A DNA stretch of 13,655 nucleotides from JANRKG01 sp033763635 (GTDB lineage Bacteria > Cyanobacteriota > Cyanobacteriia > GCF-001939115). The first letter of the stretch is position 1. Every line of letters starts with the position of its first letter. Below the pieces are notes generated by a model. It saw only the letters and a list, made by a program, of their open reading frames with translations. It ran no database searches and was not told the origin of the DNA. The translations under genes and the position numbers were made by a program. Shown here in pieces: positions 6,639 through 13,379 of the stretch. Location: contig JANRKG010000148.1 in NCBI GenBank assembly GCA_033763635.1, positions 1-13,655 on the forward strand, given 5' to 3'.

Positions 6639-7487
6639 ATGAAAAGCGTCTTTCAATTAGCAGCAGGTTCAGTGATCGGGCGACAGCATCGACATCTCGG
6701 TAAAAACAATCAGGATGCCTATTACAGCCTTCAAACCGAACAGATAACGATCGCCCTGGTCTGTGATGGGTGCGGAAGTTGTCCCCACAGCGAAATCGGG
6801 GCGCGAATTGGGTCAAGGTTACTGGGAGAAACGATCGCCCACCTGCTCACAGATCATCCCGATCGGCACCTCACCCACCCCAGTTTTTGGGAAGAGCTAC
6901 AGGCCAAGGCCCTGTTTCGGTTAGGGGAAGTCGTAGCGGCGATCGGAGGCGATCCGATTCAGGTGATTCAGGATGGGTTTCTGTTTACGGTGGTTGGGGC
7001 GATCGTGTCGACGGAAGGTGCGTCTCTTTTTTCCCTTGGAGACGGGGTAATCGTAATCAACGGGATCGTAGAATCTTTGGGACCGTTCCCCCACAACGCT
7101 CCGCCCTATCTGGCCTACGAATTGATAGCACGGGATAGAGGCGCAAAATTTCACTTCCCTGCCTCCCCTGACCTCCCATTCCAGGTCCATCACCCATGCT
7201 CGATCTCTATCCTGCAATCCATCCTGATTGGTACGGACGGGGTGACAGATTTGATCGCCGCCGCAGAAATCTCGCTTCCAGGACAGTCCGAACGGATCGG
7301 TCCCTTGAGTCAGTTTTGGGAAGCCGATCGCTACTTCACCAATCCCGACCAGATTCGGCGCAGGCTAGCTCTGATGAATCGAGAGGTCACACAACCCGAT
7401 TGGGAAACTCGTTCTCTCGCCAAACACCCCGGTCTCTTACCAGACGACACAACGCTAATCGTCATCCGGCGACGGAGGGCACCATGA
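6639..7487 (+). CDS. PP2C-family protein serine/threonine phosphatase (YegK-like, TerY-P triad)
   Basis: The 282-residue protein carries the ordered PP2C metal-binding motifs: Asp26 in KNNQDAYYS, Asp43 in VCDGCGSC, Asp135 in LGDGV, Asp200 in GTDGVTD, and Asp269/Asp270 in LPDDTTLIV. PP2C enzymes use two Mn or Mg ions to remove phosphate from serine and threonine. No membrane segment or accessory domain is seen, so it is cytosolic. The start and stop context is tight: its TGA overlaps the ATG of the kinase gene (ATGA, 7484-7487), which implies translational coupling and a shared target, probably the kinase or the vWA protein. It is the first gene after the palindrome-bearing promoter. The arrangement matches the E. 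coli yegK/yegI/yegL type of PP2C-kinase-vWA set. Confidence 0.9.
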   Translation: MKSVFQLAAGSVIGRQHRHLGKNNQDAYYSLQTEQITIALVCDGCGSCPHSEIGARIGSRLLGETIAHLLTDHPDRHLTHPSFWEELQAKALFRLGEVVAAIGGDPIQVIQDGFLFTVVGAIVSTEGASLFSLGDGVIVINGIVESLGPFPHNAPPYLAYELIARDRGAKFHFPASPDLPFQVHHPCSISILQSILIGTDGVTDLIAAAEISLPGQSERIGPLSQFWEADRYFTNPDQIRRRLALMNREVTQPDWETRSLAKHPGLLPDDTTLIVIRRRRAP

Positions 7488-9349
7488 ACATTTACCTGAA
7501 TGGCAAAAAACTGCGGCTCATGCCCCAACAAGCGATCGGCAAAGGAGGGGAAGCCGATGTTTTCAACATCGGCAATGGACAGGCATTGAAACTGTTCAAA
7601 GCACCGAATCATCCTGACTACCAGAACCAACCCCAGGAGCAACAGGCTGCTCAGAAACGGCTCACGGAACATCAGCACAAGTTACGCCAGTTTCCCAAGT
7701 CCCTTCCAGGTCGGGTCGTACAACCGATCGCCCTTGCCACCGATCGATCTGGGCAGGACATCCGGGGCTATACTATGCCTCTGATCCAGGGAGCAGAGGT
7801 GCTTTCCCGGTACAGCGATCGAACCTTTCGCCAAGCCATCCCTCACCAAACGATCGTAGAGATCTTTCAGGATTTGCACGACACGGTTTCTAAGCTGCAT
7901 TTTACTGGGGTGGTGATCGGGGATTTTAACGATCTGAATGTATTGGTGCGCGATCGGCAAGCTTATTTGATTGATGCGGATTCGTTCCAATTCGGTGCGT
8001 TCTTCTGCCAGGTCTTCACCGCTCGGTTTGTGGACCCCCTGCGCTGCCATCCCCAGCAAGTTCCCTTGGTGCTGTACCAACCCCATCAGGCGGATTCGGA
8101 CTGGTACGCCTTCAGCGTTATGCTCATGCAATGCCTGTTGTTTGTCAGTCCCTATGGTGGCGTTTATGTTCCCAAGAACCCAGCCCACAAGCTATCCCAT
8201 GAGACACGACCCCTGCATCGGATTACCGTCTTCCATCCTGAAGTCCGGTATCCCAAGCCAGCCCTCCCGTACACCCTTTTGCCCGATCCGTTGCTGCACC
8301 ACTTCCACCAAGTCTTTGAGCAGGATCAGCGAGGGGAATTCCCCCGATCGCTCCTCGATTCTCTCCAGTGGACGCACTGCCTCCATTGCGGAAGCGACCA
8401 TGCCCGGAGTGTTTGTCCCCACTGCGCCCAAACGCCTGTAGCAGCGGTACGCGAAACAACGATCGTGCGCGGAACAGTCGTTGCAACTCGTGTATTTCGG
8501 ACAGAGGGAACGATTCTGCACACAATGCTGGAGAGAAATACGTTGCGCTGGTTGGTCTACGATCGCCAGGAATTCCGGCGAGAGGATGGCACACTCGTTT
8601 TCAGCGGTGAACTATTACCCCACATGCGATTTCGCCTTCAGGGAACCGCAACTCTGATAGGCCATCAGAGACAGGTTGTGCGGCTATCTGCTGAACCCGG
8701 AATCGATCGCCTTGCTGTGGATGCCTACGGTTCCCAAGCGATGTTTGAGGTGAATGAAGCGGGCCGCTACTGGCTCTTGAATGGGCAATTGCTCCGGGAT
8801 GGGAAATGGGGACCGGAGTATATCGGGGATGTGCTACCGGGGCAAACCCAGTTCTGGGTCGGTTCTCGGTTTGGGTTTGGCTATTATCGGGCCGGAGACT
8901 TACAAGGGGCATTTGTGTTTGATGCCCATCGCAGTGGGATCAACGATCGCCTCTCCCTACCGCTCCTGCCAGGTCAACTCATAGAAACCCATTGCACCTT
9001 CAGCGAGACCCACGCCTGGTTCTTTGCGACAACTCAGGAACAGGGTCGTCGGATGCACCGCTGCTGGGTGTTTCAAGCAGATGGGGCGATCGTCGCAGAA
9101 GCGGAAGCGGAAGGGGGAGCAGGGTCCTGGTTAGAGCAATTATCAGGCCATGCGGCGATCGGAGATTTTCTGCTGGTCGCAACGGATGACGGGATCGTTC
9201 GTGTTCAGGTCGATCGGGGACAACTCCAAATTGCCAAAACCTTTCCCGATACCGAACCCTTTGTGGATACCAGTTGCCAGCTATTTGCGGCCCCTCAAGG
9301 GCTATATGTCGTCAGCCAACGGGAGATTACCCTTCTCAAAATCAAGTAA
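7484..9349 (+). CDS. Protein kinase with zinc ribbon and beta-rich C-terminal domain (YegI-like, TerY-P triad)
   Basis: The 621-residue protein has a divergent Ser/Thr kinase domain at about 12-290. The glycine loop is GKGGEADVF (19-27), the ATP lysine is Lys36 in QALKLFK, the catalytic Asp147 and Asn152 are in GDFNDLN, and the metal aspartate is Asp164 or Asp166 in LIDADSF. The classical HRD histidine is replaced, as in other YegI-like kinases. A four-cysteine zinc ribbon follows (Cys299, Cys302, Cys311, Cys314). Residues about 320-621 are beta-rich, with repeated aromatic-Gly/Asp strands (GFGYYRAGDLQGAFVFD, DFLLVATDDGIVRVQVD), and may form a propeller-like sensor; no family is recognised. 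No membrane segment is seen. The ATG at 7484 is chosen over upstream in-frame codons because GGAGG lies 5 nt before it and it overlaps the PP2C stop. Confidence 0.9.
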   Translation: MNIYLNGKKLRLMPQQAIGKGGEADVFNIGNGQALKLFKAPNHPDYQNQPQEQQAAQKRLTEHQHKLRQFPKSLPGRVVQPIALATDRSGQDIRGYTMPLIQGAEVLSRYSDRTFRQAIPHQTIVEIFQDLHDTVSKLHFTGVVIGDFNDLNVLVRDRQAYLIDADSFQFGAFFCQVFTARFVDPLRCHPQQVPLVLYQPHQADSDWYAFSVMLMQCLLFVSPYGGVYVPKNPAHKLSHETRPLHRITVFHPEVRYPKPALPYTLLPDPLLHHFHQVFEQDQRGEFPRSLLDSLQWTHCLHCGSDHARSVCPHCAQTPVAAVRETTIVRGTVVATRVFRTEGTILHTMLERNTLRWLVYDRQEFRREDGTLVFSGELLPHMRFRLQGTATLIGHQRQVVRLSAEPGIDRLAVDAYGSQAMFEVNEAGRYWLLNGQLLRDGKWGPEYIGDVLPGQTQFWVGSRFGFGYYRAGDLQGAFVFDAHRSGINDRLSLPLLPGQLIETHCTFSETHAWFFATTQEQGRRMHRCWVFQADGAIVAEAEAEGGAGSWLEQLSGHAAIGDFLLVATDDGIVRVQVDRGQLQIAKTFPDTEPFVDTSCQLFAAPQGLYVVSQREITLLKIK

Positions 9350-9387
9350 TTCCAGAGTTCATTGTTTGTCCAATCAATCATTTTTCC

Positions 9388-9393
9388 AAGGAG
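9388..9393 (+). promoter_or_regulatory. Shine-Dalgarno AAGGAG that decides the hydrolase start
   Basis: AAGGAG stands 7 nt before the ATG at 9401. The frame is open to an earlier ATG at 9362, but that one has no ribosome site and lies only 13 bp after the kinase stop. The strong site suggests the hydrolase can be translated at a higher level than the coupled kinase. Confidence 0.8.
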
Positions 9394-9400
9394 ATTCACC

Positions 9401-10450
9401 ATGACAGTTCAAACTCAACTGCCGATTCCCTCCCACTTTGATCCCCGTAAGGTTGGTGAAGTCTGGCGTGTGCCCTACCAACAACGGGCAGCCGAAGCGG
9501 AATCCTGGGCAAAACGGATGGGGCTACAGCCCGCTGCCAAGGACAAGACTCGTCTTTGTTTGATGGCGATCGATGTGCAAAACACTTTCTGTATCGCTGA
9601 CTTCGAGTTGTTTGTGGGCGGGCGATCGGGCACGGGGGCGATCGATGATAATGTGCGGCTCTGTGAGTTCATCTATCGCCATCTGGGCGTGATCACCGAA
9701 ATTGCCCCTACGATGGACACCCATACGGCAATGCAAATCTTCCATCCAGTGTTCTGGGTAAACGATGCCGGAGAACATCCCACCCCAGCCGCTACGATGA
9801 TCACCCTGGACGATGTGCAGCGGGGAGTTTGGAAGGTGAATCCGGCGATCGCCTACAGCCTTGCTCGTGGCAACTATATGGCCCTCCAAAACCACGCGAC
9901 CCACTATGTTAAGAAGTTGAGCGACGATGGCAAGTACCCTCTCACCGTCTGGCCCTATCACTCGATGCTGGGTGGGATTGGGCATGCGCTGGTGTCGGCG
10001 GTGGAGGAGGCGATGTTCTTCCATTGTCTGGCCCGGAATAGTCAGACGGGGTTCGAGATCAAGGGGGGAAATCCTCTAACCGAAAATTACTCGGTGCTGC
10101 GGCCAGAGGTGATGGAGGGTTCAGATGGCCGTCCGATCGCCCAGAAAAATACTCGCTTTATTCAGAAGCTTCTGGAATTTGATGCGGTGATTATTGCCGG
10201 ACAAGCCAAGAGTCACTGTGTCGCCTGGACGATCGACGATTTGCTGACGGAAATCCAAGCCCACGATCCCAAGTTAGCCCAGAAAGTCTACTTGCTGGAG
10301 GACTGCACATCTCCGGTGGTGGTGCCAGGGGTGATTGATTTCACGGATCAAGCAGAGGCGGCCTTTGAGCGGTTTGCTAAGGCAGGAATGCATCTTGTGA
10401 AGTCAACCCAGGCAATCGAGACTTGGCCTGATCTAACTATCAAAAGCTAA
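9401..10450 (+). CDS. Isochorismatase-superfamily cysteine hydrolase, nicotinamidase-like, unusually long
   Basis: The 349-residue protein has the nicotinamidase-type active site in order. The catalytic aspartate is Asp58 in AIDVQNTF. A metal-site-like set Asp106, His108 and His115 lies in MDTHTAMQIFHPVFW. A WPYHSMLGG segment (184-192) corresponds to the WPxHC-GT loop, and the nucleophile is Cys273 in AGQAKSHCV. Nicotinamidases convert nicotinamide to nicotinate for NAD salvage and normally have about 180-220 residues. Here an N-terminal tail of about 50 residues and long insertions (about 125-180 and 205-255) enlarge it, so the substrate may be bigger or different. It lies 51 bp after the kinase gene within the predicted unit and beside an NrtR-type NAD regulator, supporting an NAD-related role. 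An amidase for another pyridine or pterin-like compound is possible. Confidence 0.85.
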   Translation: MTVQTQLPIPSHFDPRKVGEVWRVPYQQRAAEAESWAKRMGLQPAAKDKTRLCLMAIDVQNTFCIADFELFVGGRSGTGAIDDNVRLCEFIYRHLGVITEIAPTMDTHTAMQIFHPVFWVNDAGEHPTPAATMITLDDVQRGVWKVNPAIAYSLARGNYMALQNHATHYVKKLSDDGKYPLTVWPYHSMLGGIGHALVSAVEEAMFFHCLARNSQTGFEIKGGNPLTENYSVLRPEVMEGSDGRPIAQKNTRFIQKLLEFDAVIIAGQAKSHCVAWTIDDLLTEIQAHDPKLAQKVYLLEDCTSPVVVPGVIDFTDQAEAAFERFAKAGMHLVKSTQAIETWPDLTIKS

Positions 10451-10506
10451 CCGTAGGGTAAGCGGAGCCAAAACTAACCCCTCACCAAGACTTGACCATT
10501 TTGTAG

Positions 10507-10524
10507 AGGCTTTCCTAAAAGCCT
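10507..10524 (+). other. Intercistronic hairpin between hydrolase and vWA genes
   Basis: AGGCTTT (10507-10513) and AAAGCCT (10518-10524) form a 7 bp stem with a 4 nt loop, in the 159 bp gap between the two genes. Only TT follows, so it is at best a weak terminator. It may be an RNA stabiliser or processing point that gives the vWA gene a different transcript level. Confidence 0.45.
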
Positions 10525-10609
10525 TTACTCAGGAACGTCCAATTCTCTCAGTTTCAGAAGTGGTTGTGGCACTTCACAGAGTTTTATTGTCTTTTTTAAG
10601 GAGAAACTT

Positions 10610-11401
10610 ATGAGCCAATCCGTTCCCAATCTCAACCATCTCTTCCAATCCGCGCAAGACGAGGGACTCCTCTCGATGGCTGCCCTGCAAGCCCTCAACG
10701 TGCCAGACATCGGGGCACAAATTCAGGCCGGATTGGGCATTCCTGTGGATGATGTGCTTTCCAGTGAAGTGGTTCTGGTGACAATGATGCCCGACGATTC
10801 TGGGTCGATTCGATTTAGTGGTAATGTCCAGGCAGTACGGGGGGGGCATAACTCGGTGCTGGATGCCTTGATAACCTCTCAGCAACGGGATTACATCCTG
10901 GCCCACACCCGCTATCTCAATGGGGAGGTGCTGTTCCCCTACTGCCCGATCGCTCAGGCCGTTCGCATGACTCCCCAAAACTATGATCCTAATGAGGGCA
11001 CTCCCCTCTACGATCAAACGGTGGTGTTGCTAGGGACCGTTCTCGCCAAGTCCCAGGAGTTCTCAGATAATGGAGTTCCAGTGCGAACAGTGACACTGCT
11101 GATCACTGATGGAGCCGATGCCCACTCTTACCGATCGACGGCTCAGGATGTAGCGGCGATCGTTCACGACATGCTGCGAAGTGAAACCCATATCATCGCG
11201 GGCATGGGAATCGACGACGGCTCAACAGATTTTCGCCAGGTCTTTCGCTCTATGGGCATTCGGGATGAATGGATTCTAACCCCTGGTAACAGCGACCCGG
11301 AAATTCGCAAAGCATTTCAGGTATTTTCCCAATCAGCGGTTCAAGCGAGTCAGGGAGCAGCCAGTTTTAGCCAGTCCATTGGAGGATTTGGCACTCCATA
11401 A
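10610..11401 (+). CDS. TerY-like von Willebrand factor A domain protein (TerY-P triad)
   Basis: The 263-residue protein has a vWA fold with an apparently complete metal-ion-dependent adhesion site: Asp62-x-Ser64-x-Ser66 in MPDDSGSI, Thr131 in EGTPLYDQ, and Asp167 in LLITDGADAHS. Such domains bind protein partners through the bound metal. The serine-rich C-terminal tail (QVFSQSAVQASQGAASFSQS) resembles the tail of TerY proteins and offers candidate phosphorylation sites for the neighbouring kinase and PP2C. An N-terminal helical segment of about 50 residues precedes the fold, longer than in E. coli YegL. No signal peptide or membrane segment is visible, so it is probably cytosolic. A strong AAGGAG (10598-10603) lies 6 nt before the ATG. 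It is separated from the hydrolase by 159 bp and may have its own promoter. Confidence 0.87.
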   Translation: MSQSVPNLNHLFQSAQDEGLLSMAALQALNVPDIGAQIQAGLGIPVDDVLSSEVVLVTMMPDDSGSIRFSGNVQAVRGGHNSVLDALITSQQRDYILAHTRYLNGEVLFPYCPIAQAVRMTPQNYDPNEGTPLYDQTVVLLGTVLAKSQEFSDNGVPVRTVTLLITDGADAHSYRSTAQDVAAIVHDMLRSETHIIAGMGIDDGSTDFRQVFRSMGIRDEWILTPGNSDPEIRKAFQVFSQSAVQASQGAASFSQSIGGFGTP

Positions 11402-12068
11402 AGCTATCGACTGTAAAAAGCTTGCCGGGTAGGATGGTTCTCAGGAATTGTCATACCCGCAAGTATTTTCCCAGGTAAAGTGTTAGGCTAATGGGTGTGT
11501 AGCAGCGTAACCTCAAAAAATGTTTTGATGTTATCAAGGCTGCAAGCATCTCAAGTAAACATATCTCAAAACAATAAAATACTGTTTACAGCATGGGAGT
11601 TTCCCATCTTTGCAAGTGCAATATCTTTTGTAAGGTAGGAATCTTGCCCGCGAACAAGACGCTGGCACTAGAAATATAAGAGTGGAATGCGCTCAATGGC
11701 ATTGCCAGCAAATTAAAGCTTTGTAAATTACGTCTCTGTACTGAGTAACTTCTGGGCTGAGTCATTAATTTCTTTCAAGCGCTTTTTTCTTGGATATATA
11801 TTACCCAACACCTACTTAATTATTCTCTTCAGTTGGGTTGTATTCTTAGTTTTTAGTTTGCATCCTTAGTTGTGTAAAATATCTACAATTTTTATTTCTA
11901 GGTAGATTTAATTAATTCGGTTGTAAATAAATTTTATAATTAAGTTTCTATCGGTGTTTCTTTCCTTTGTGAAGTTCAATACTGCTCCGCTTAAATTTTT
12001 TATTGATCCTGATTTAGTCTAAATTGGACTGGAAAATTTTGCTCGTCACCTTAAGGCTTACCTAGCCC
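11402..12068. other. 667 bp gene-free, AT-rich region before the response regulator
   Basis: No convincing gene is seen. The left half (to about 11750) has moderate composition and several short dyads: CGGGTA/TACCCG (11426-11431 with 11454-11459), a TCAAAA/TTTTGA dyad near 11513, GTAAACA/TGTTTAC (about 11554 to 11589), and ATGGGA/TCCCAT (11593-11598 with 11602-11607). A 36-codon open frame (11528-11638) has no ribosome site. The right half is strongly AT-rich and probably contains the promoter and a long leader of the response regulator gene, but no clear -35/-10 pair could be chosen. The left half may be a decayed interspersed repeat. Confidence 0.55.
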
Positions 12069-12749
12069 ATGCCTCTGACAATTCTTGTTGTTGACGATGA
12101 CCTGGGGACTCGCCTCTCAATCAGTGATTATTTGGAAATGTCTGGCTATTCAGTTGTAATGGCTGAGAATGGTCAGGAGGCTCTGACGATGGTTGAGTCC
12201 TATCAACCCCATCTGTTGGTCACAGACATTACAATGCCCCGGATGGATGGGTATGAACTGGTGCGACGGGTACGCCAGAAACCTTCTTTTCGCCTACTAC
12301 CTGTAGTCTTTCTTACGGCTCGTACCCAGACCCAGGAACGAATTCGAGGCTACCAGTTAGGGTGTGATCTCTACCTGCCCAAACCCTTTGATTTGGATGA
12401 ACTGGGGGCTGTCGTCAGAAATCTTCTGGAGCGCTCACAGATTATGCAAGCCCAGATGATGCAAGCTGAGTGGCAGGTCAGGGGAGCATTTGGGGATCTC
12501 TCGTCGGATAAAGGCCATCAGGTCCAGAAAAATGGAAACCCAATGACCCTAACCCTGGATCTTTCAGAGCGAGAACGGGAAGTCTTGAGTCTATTGGCGG
12601 AAGGCTTATCCAACGCCCAGATCGGCGATCGGCTCCATTTAAGTCCTCGTACCGTTGAAAAATATGTCAGCAGTCTGCTCCGTAAAACGGAAACCAATAA
12701 TCGAGCGGAGCTTGTGCGGTTTGCGATGGAACATCATCTAGTAGAGTGA
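12069..12749 (+). CDS. rre1: NarL/LuxR-family response regulator, Rre1/Ycf29-like
   Basis: The 226-residue protein has a receiver domain (about 4-120) with acidic pocket Asp9-Asp11, phospho-acceptor Asp53 in VTDITMP, Thr83 in FLTAR and Lys105 in LPKPF. A linker leads to a LuxR-type helix-turn-helix (about 165-222) containing SEREREVLSLLAEGLSNAQI and SPRTVEKYVSSLLRKT. It acts as a DNA-binding transcription factor once phosphorylated by a histidine kinase. The receiver (RLSISDYLEMSGYSVV, GYQLGCDLYLPKPF) closely resembles the cyanobacterial Rre1 and algal-plastid Ycf29 group, known from Hik34-Rre1 stress signalling; the symbol rests on memory of that group. No histidine kinase is adjacent. The first ATG after the AT-rich leader is the natural start. 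Confidence 0.93.
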   Translation: MPLTILVVDDDLGTRLSISDYLEMSGYSVVMAENGQEALTMVESYQPHLLVTDITMPRMDGYELVRRVRQKPSFRLLPVVFLTARTQTQERIRGYQLGCDLYLPKPFDLDELGAVVRNLLERSQIMQAQMMQAEWQVRGAFGDLSSDKGHQVQKNGNPMTLTLDLSEREREVLSLLAEGLSNAQIGDRLHLSPRTVEKYVSSLLRKTETNNRAELVRFAMEHHLVE

Positions 12750-12770
12750 CACGGGGATGTCGTGCAACAC

Positions 12771-12802
12771 AGCATGATCAAACCAGCATGATCAAACCAG
12801 CA
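12771..12802. repeat. Tandem 14 bp repeat
   Basis: AGCATGATCAAACC is present twice head-to-tail (12771-12784 and 12785-12798), followed by a partial AGCA (12799-12802). It lies 22 bp after the response regulator stop in the convergent intergenic region. It looks like a local duplication. Confidence 0.7.
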
Positions 12803-12853
12803 AAATAACTGGATGCGATCAGCCAATCCAGTCAAGTAGCGTTATTGGGCATC

Positions 12854-12890
12854 ATCGATAAAAACTTACGAGCTGTAATTTATCGATAAA
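12854..12890. terminator. Inverted repeat between convergent genes, possible bidirectional terminator
   Basis: ATCGATAAA (12854-12862) and TTTATCGAT (12879-12887) form a perfect 9 bp stem. TTAC (12866-12869) and GTAA (12875-12878) pair inside it around a 5 nt loop. The right arm is also part of a 12 bp palindrome TTTATCGATAAA (12879-12890). It lies between the ends of the response regulator and phosphatase genes, the place for a shared terminator. It is AT-rich and has no clear T run on either side, so a protein-binding site is an alternative. Confidence 0.45.
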
Positions 12891-12894
12891 CAGC

Positions 12895-13377
12895 CTACCG
12901 ATCGGGTAACTTTGTTTTCACCTCTGCCAACAAACCGCCGCAGGCATCTGTTAGCAGATCGATGACCCGATCGAATCCCTCCGGTCCCCCATAGTAGGGA
13001 TCGGGAACTTCTCGGGTGGTGTGAGTGACACAGAAATCACACATCAAACAAACCTTATCCCGATATTGACCCGTTGGATCAAGGGCAAGGATATTCCGGT
13101 AATTTTCTTGATCCATTGCCAGGATAAGATCAAAGCTCTCAAAATCAGAACGCTGGAACTGGCGGGCTTGTCCTTGCATCCCAATCCCCCGCTGTCTGGC
13201 TGCTGCGGTCATCCGGCGATCGGGCGGACTTCCAATGTGATAGCTAGAAGTACCCGCTGAATCACAAGCAACCTGATTGGTCAGGTTCTCTTTTTCAAGC
13301 AAGTAATTCATAATGTTCTCCGCCGCCGGAGAACGGCAAATGTTGCCCAGGCAGACAAACAGCAGGCGATAGGTCAT
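12895..13377 (-). CDS. Low-molecular-weight protein tyrosine phosphatase
   Basis: The 160-residue protein has the P-loop signature CLGNICRS with nucleophile Cys9 and Arg15, and the general acid Asp126 in the DPYYGG motif, at the usual length for the family. These enzymes form a cysteinyl-phosphate intermediate and dephosphorylate phosphotyrosine proteins or small phosphate esters; some related members act as arsenate reductases. The conserved DPYY loop argues for a phosphatase here. No kinase partner is adjacent. The ATG lies 2 bp after the YbaB stop, so the two genes are almost certainly in one transcript. Confidence 0.95.
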   Translation of the reverse strand: MTYRLLFVCLGNICRSPAAENIMNYLLEKENLTNQVACDSAGTSSYHIGSPPDRRMTAAARQRGIGMQGQARQFQRSDFESFDLILAMDQENYRNILALDPTGQYRDKVCLMCDFCVTHTTREVPDPYYGGPEGFDRVIDLLTDACGGLLAEVKTKLPDR

Positions 13378-13379
13378 GA

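Noticed and set aside
6528..6656. Longer N-terminus for the NrtR-like protein, starting at 6656
   Set aside because: It would run through both palindromes and the divergent promoter, and into the PP2C start. The family N-terminus begins at 6527.
7196..7483. In-frame upstream extension of the kinase inside the PP2C gene
   Set aside because: The residues are arginine-rich shadow sequence. GGAGG and the ATGA overlap at 7484 define the start.
9362..9400. Earlier ATG for the nicotinamidase-like hydrolase
   Set aside because: No ribosome site; AAGGAG stands at the right distance from 9401.
11528..11638. A 36-codon open frame in the AT-rich gap
   Set aside because: No ribosome site, no recognisable similarity, and several frames of similar length are expected by chance.
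12895..13377. Arsenate reductase reading of the small phosphatase
   Set aside because: The DPYY general-acid loop is that of a low-molecular-weight tyrosine phosphatase, and no arsenic genes are nearby.
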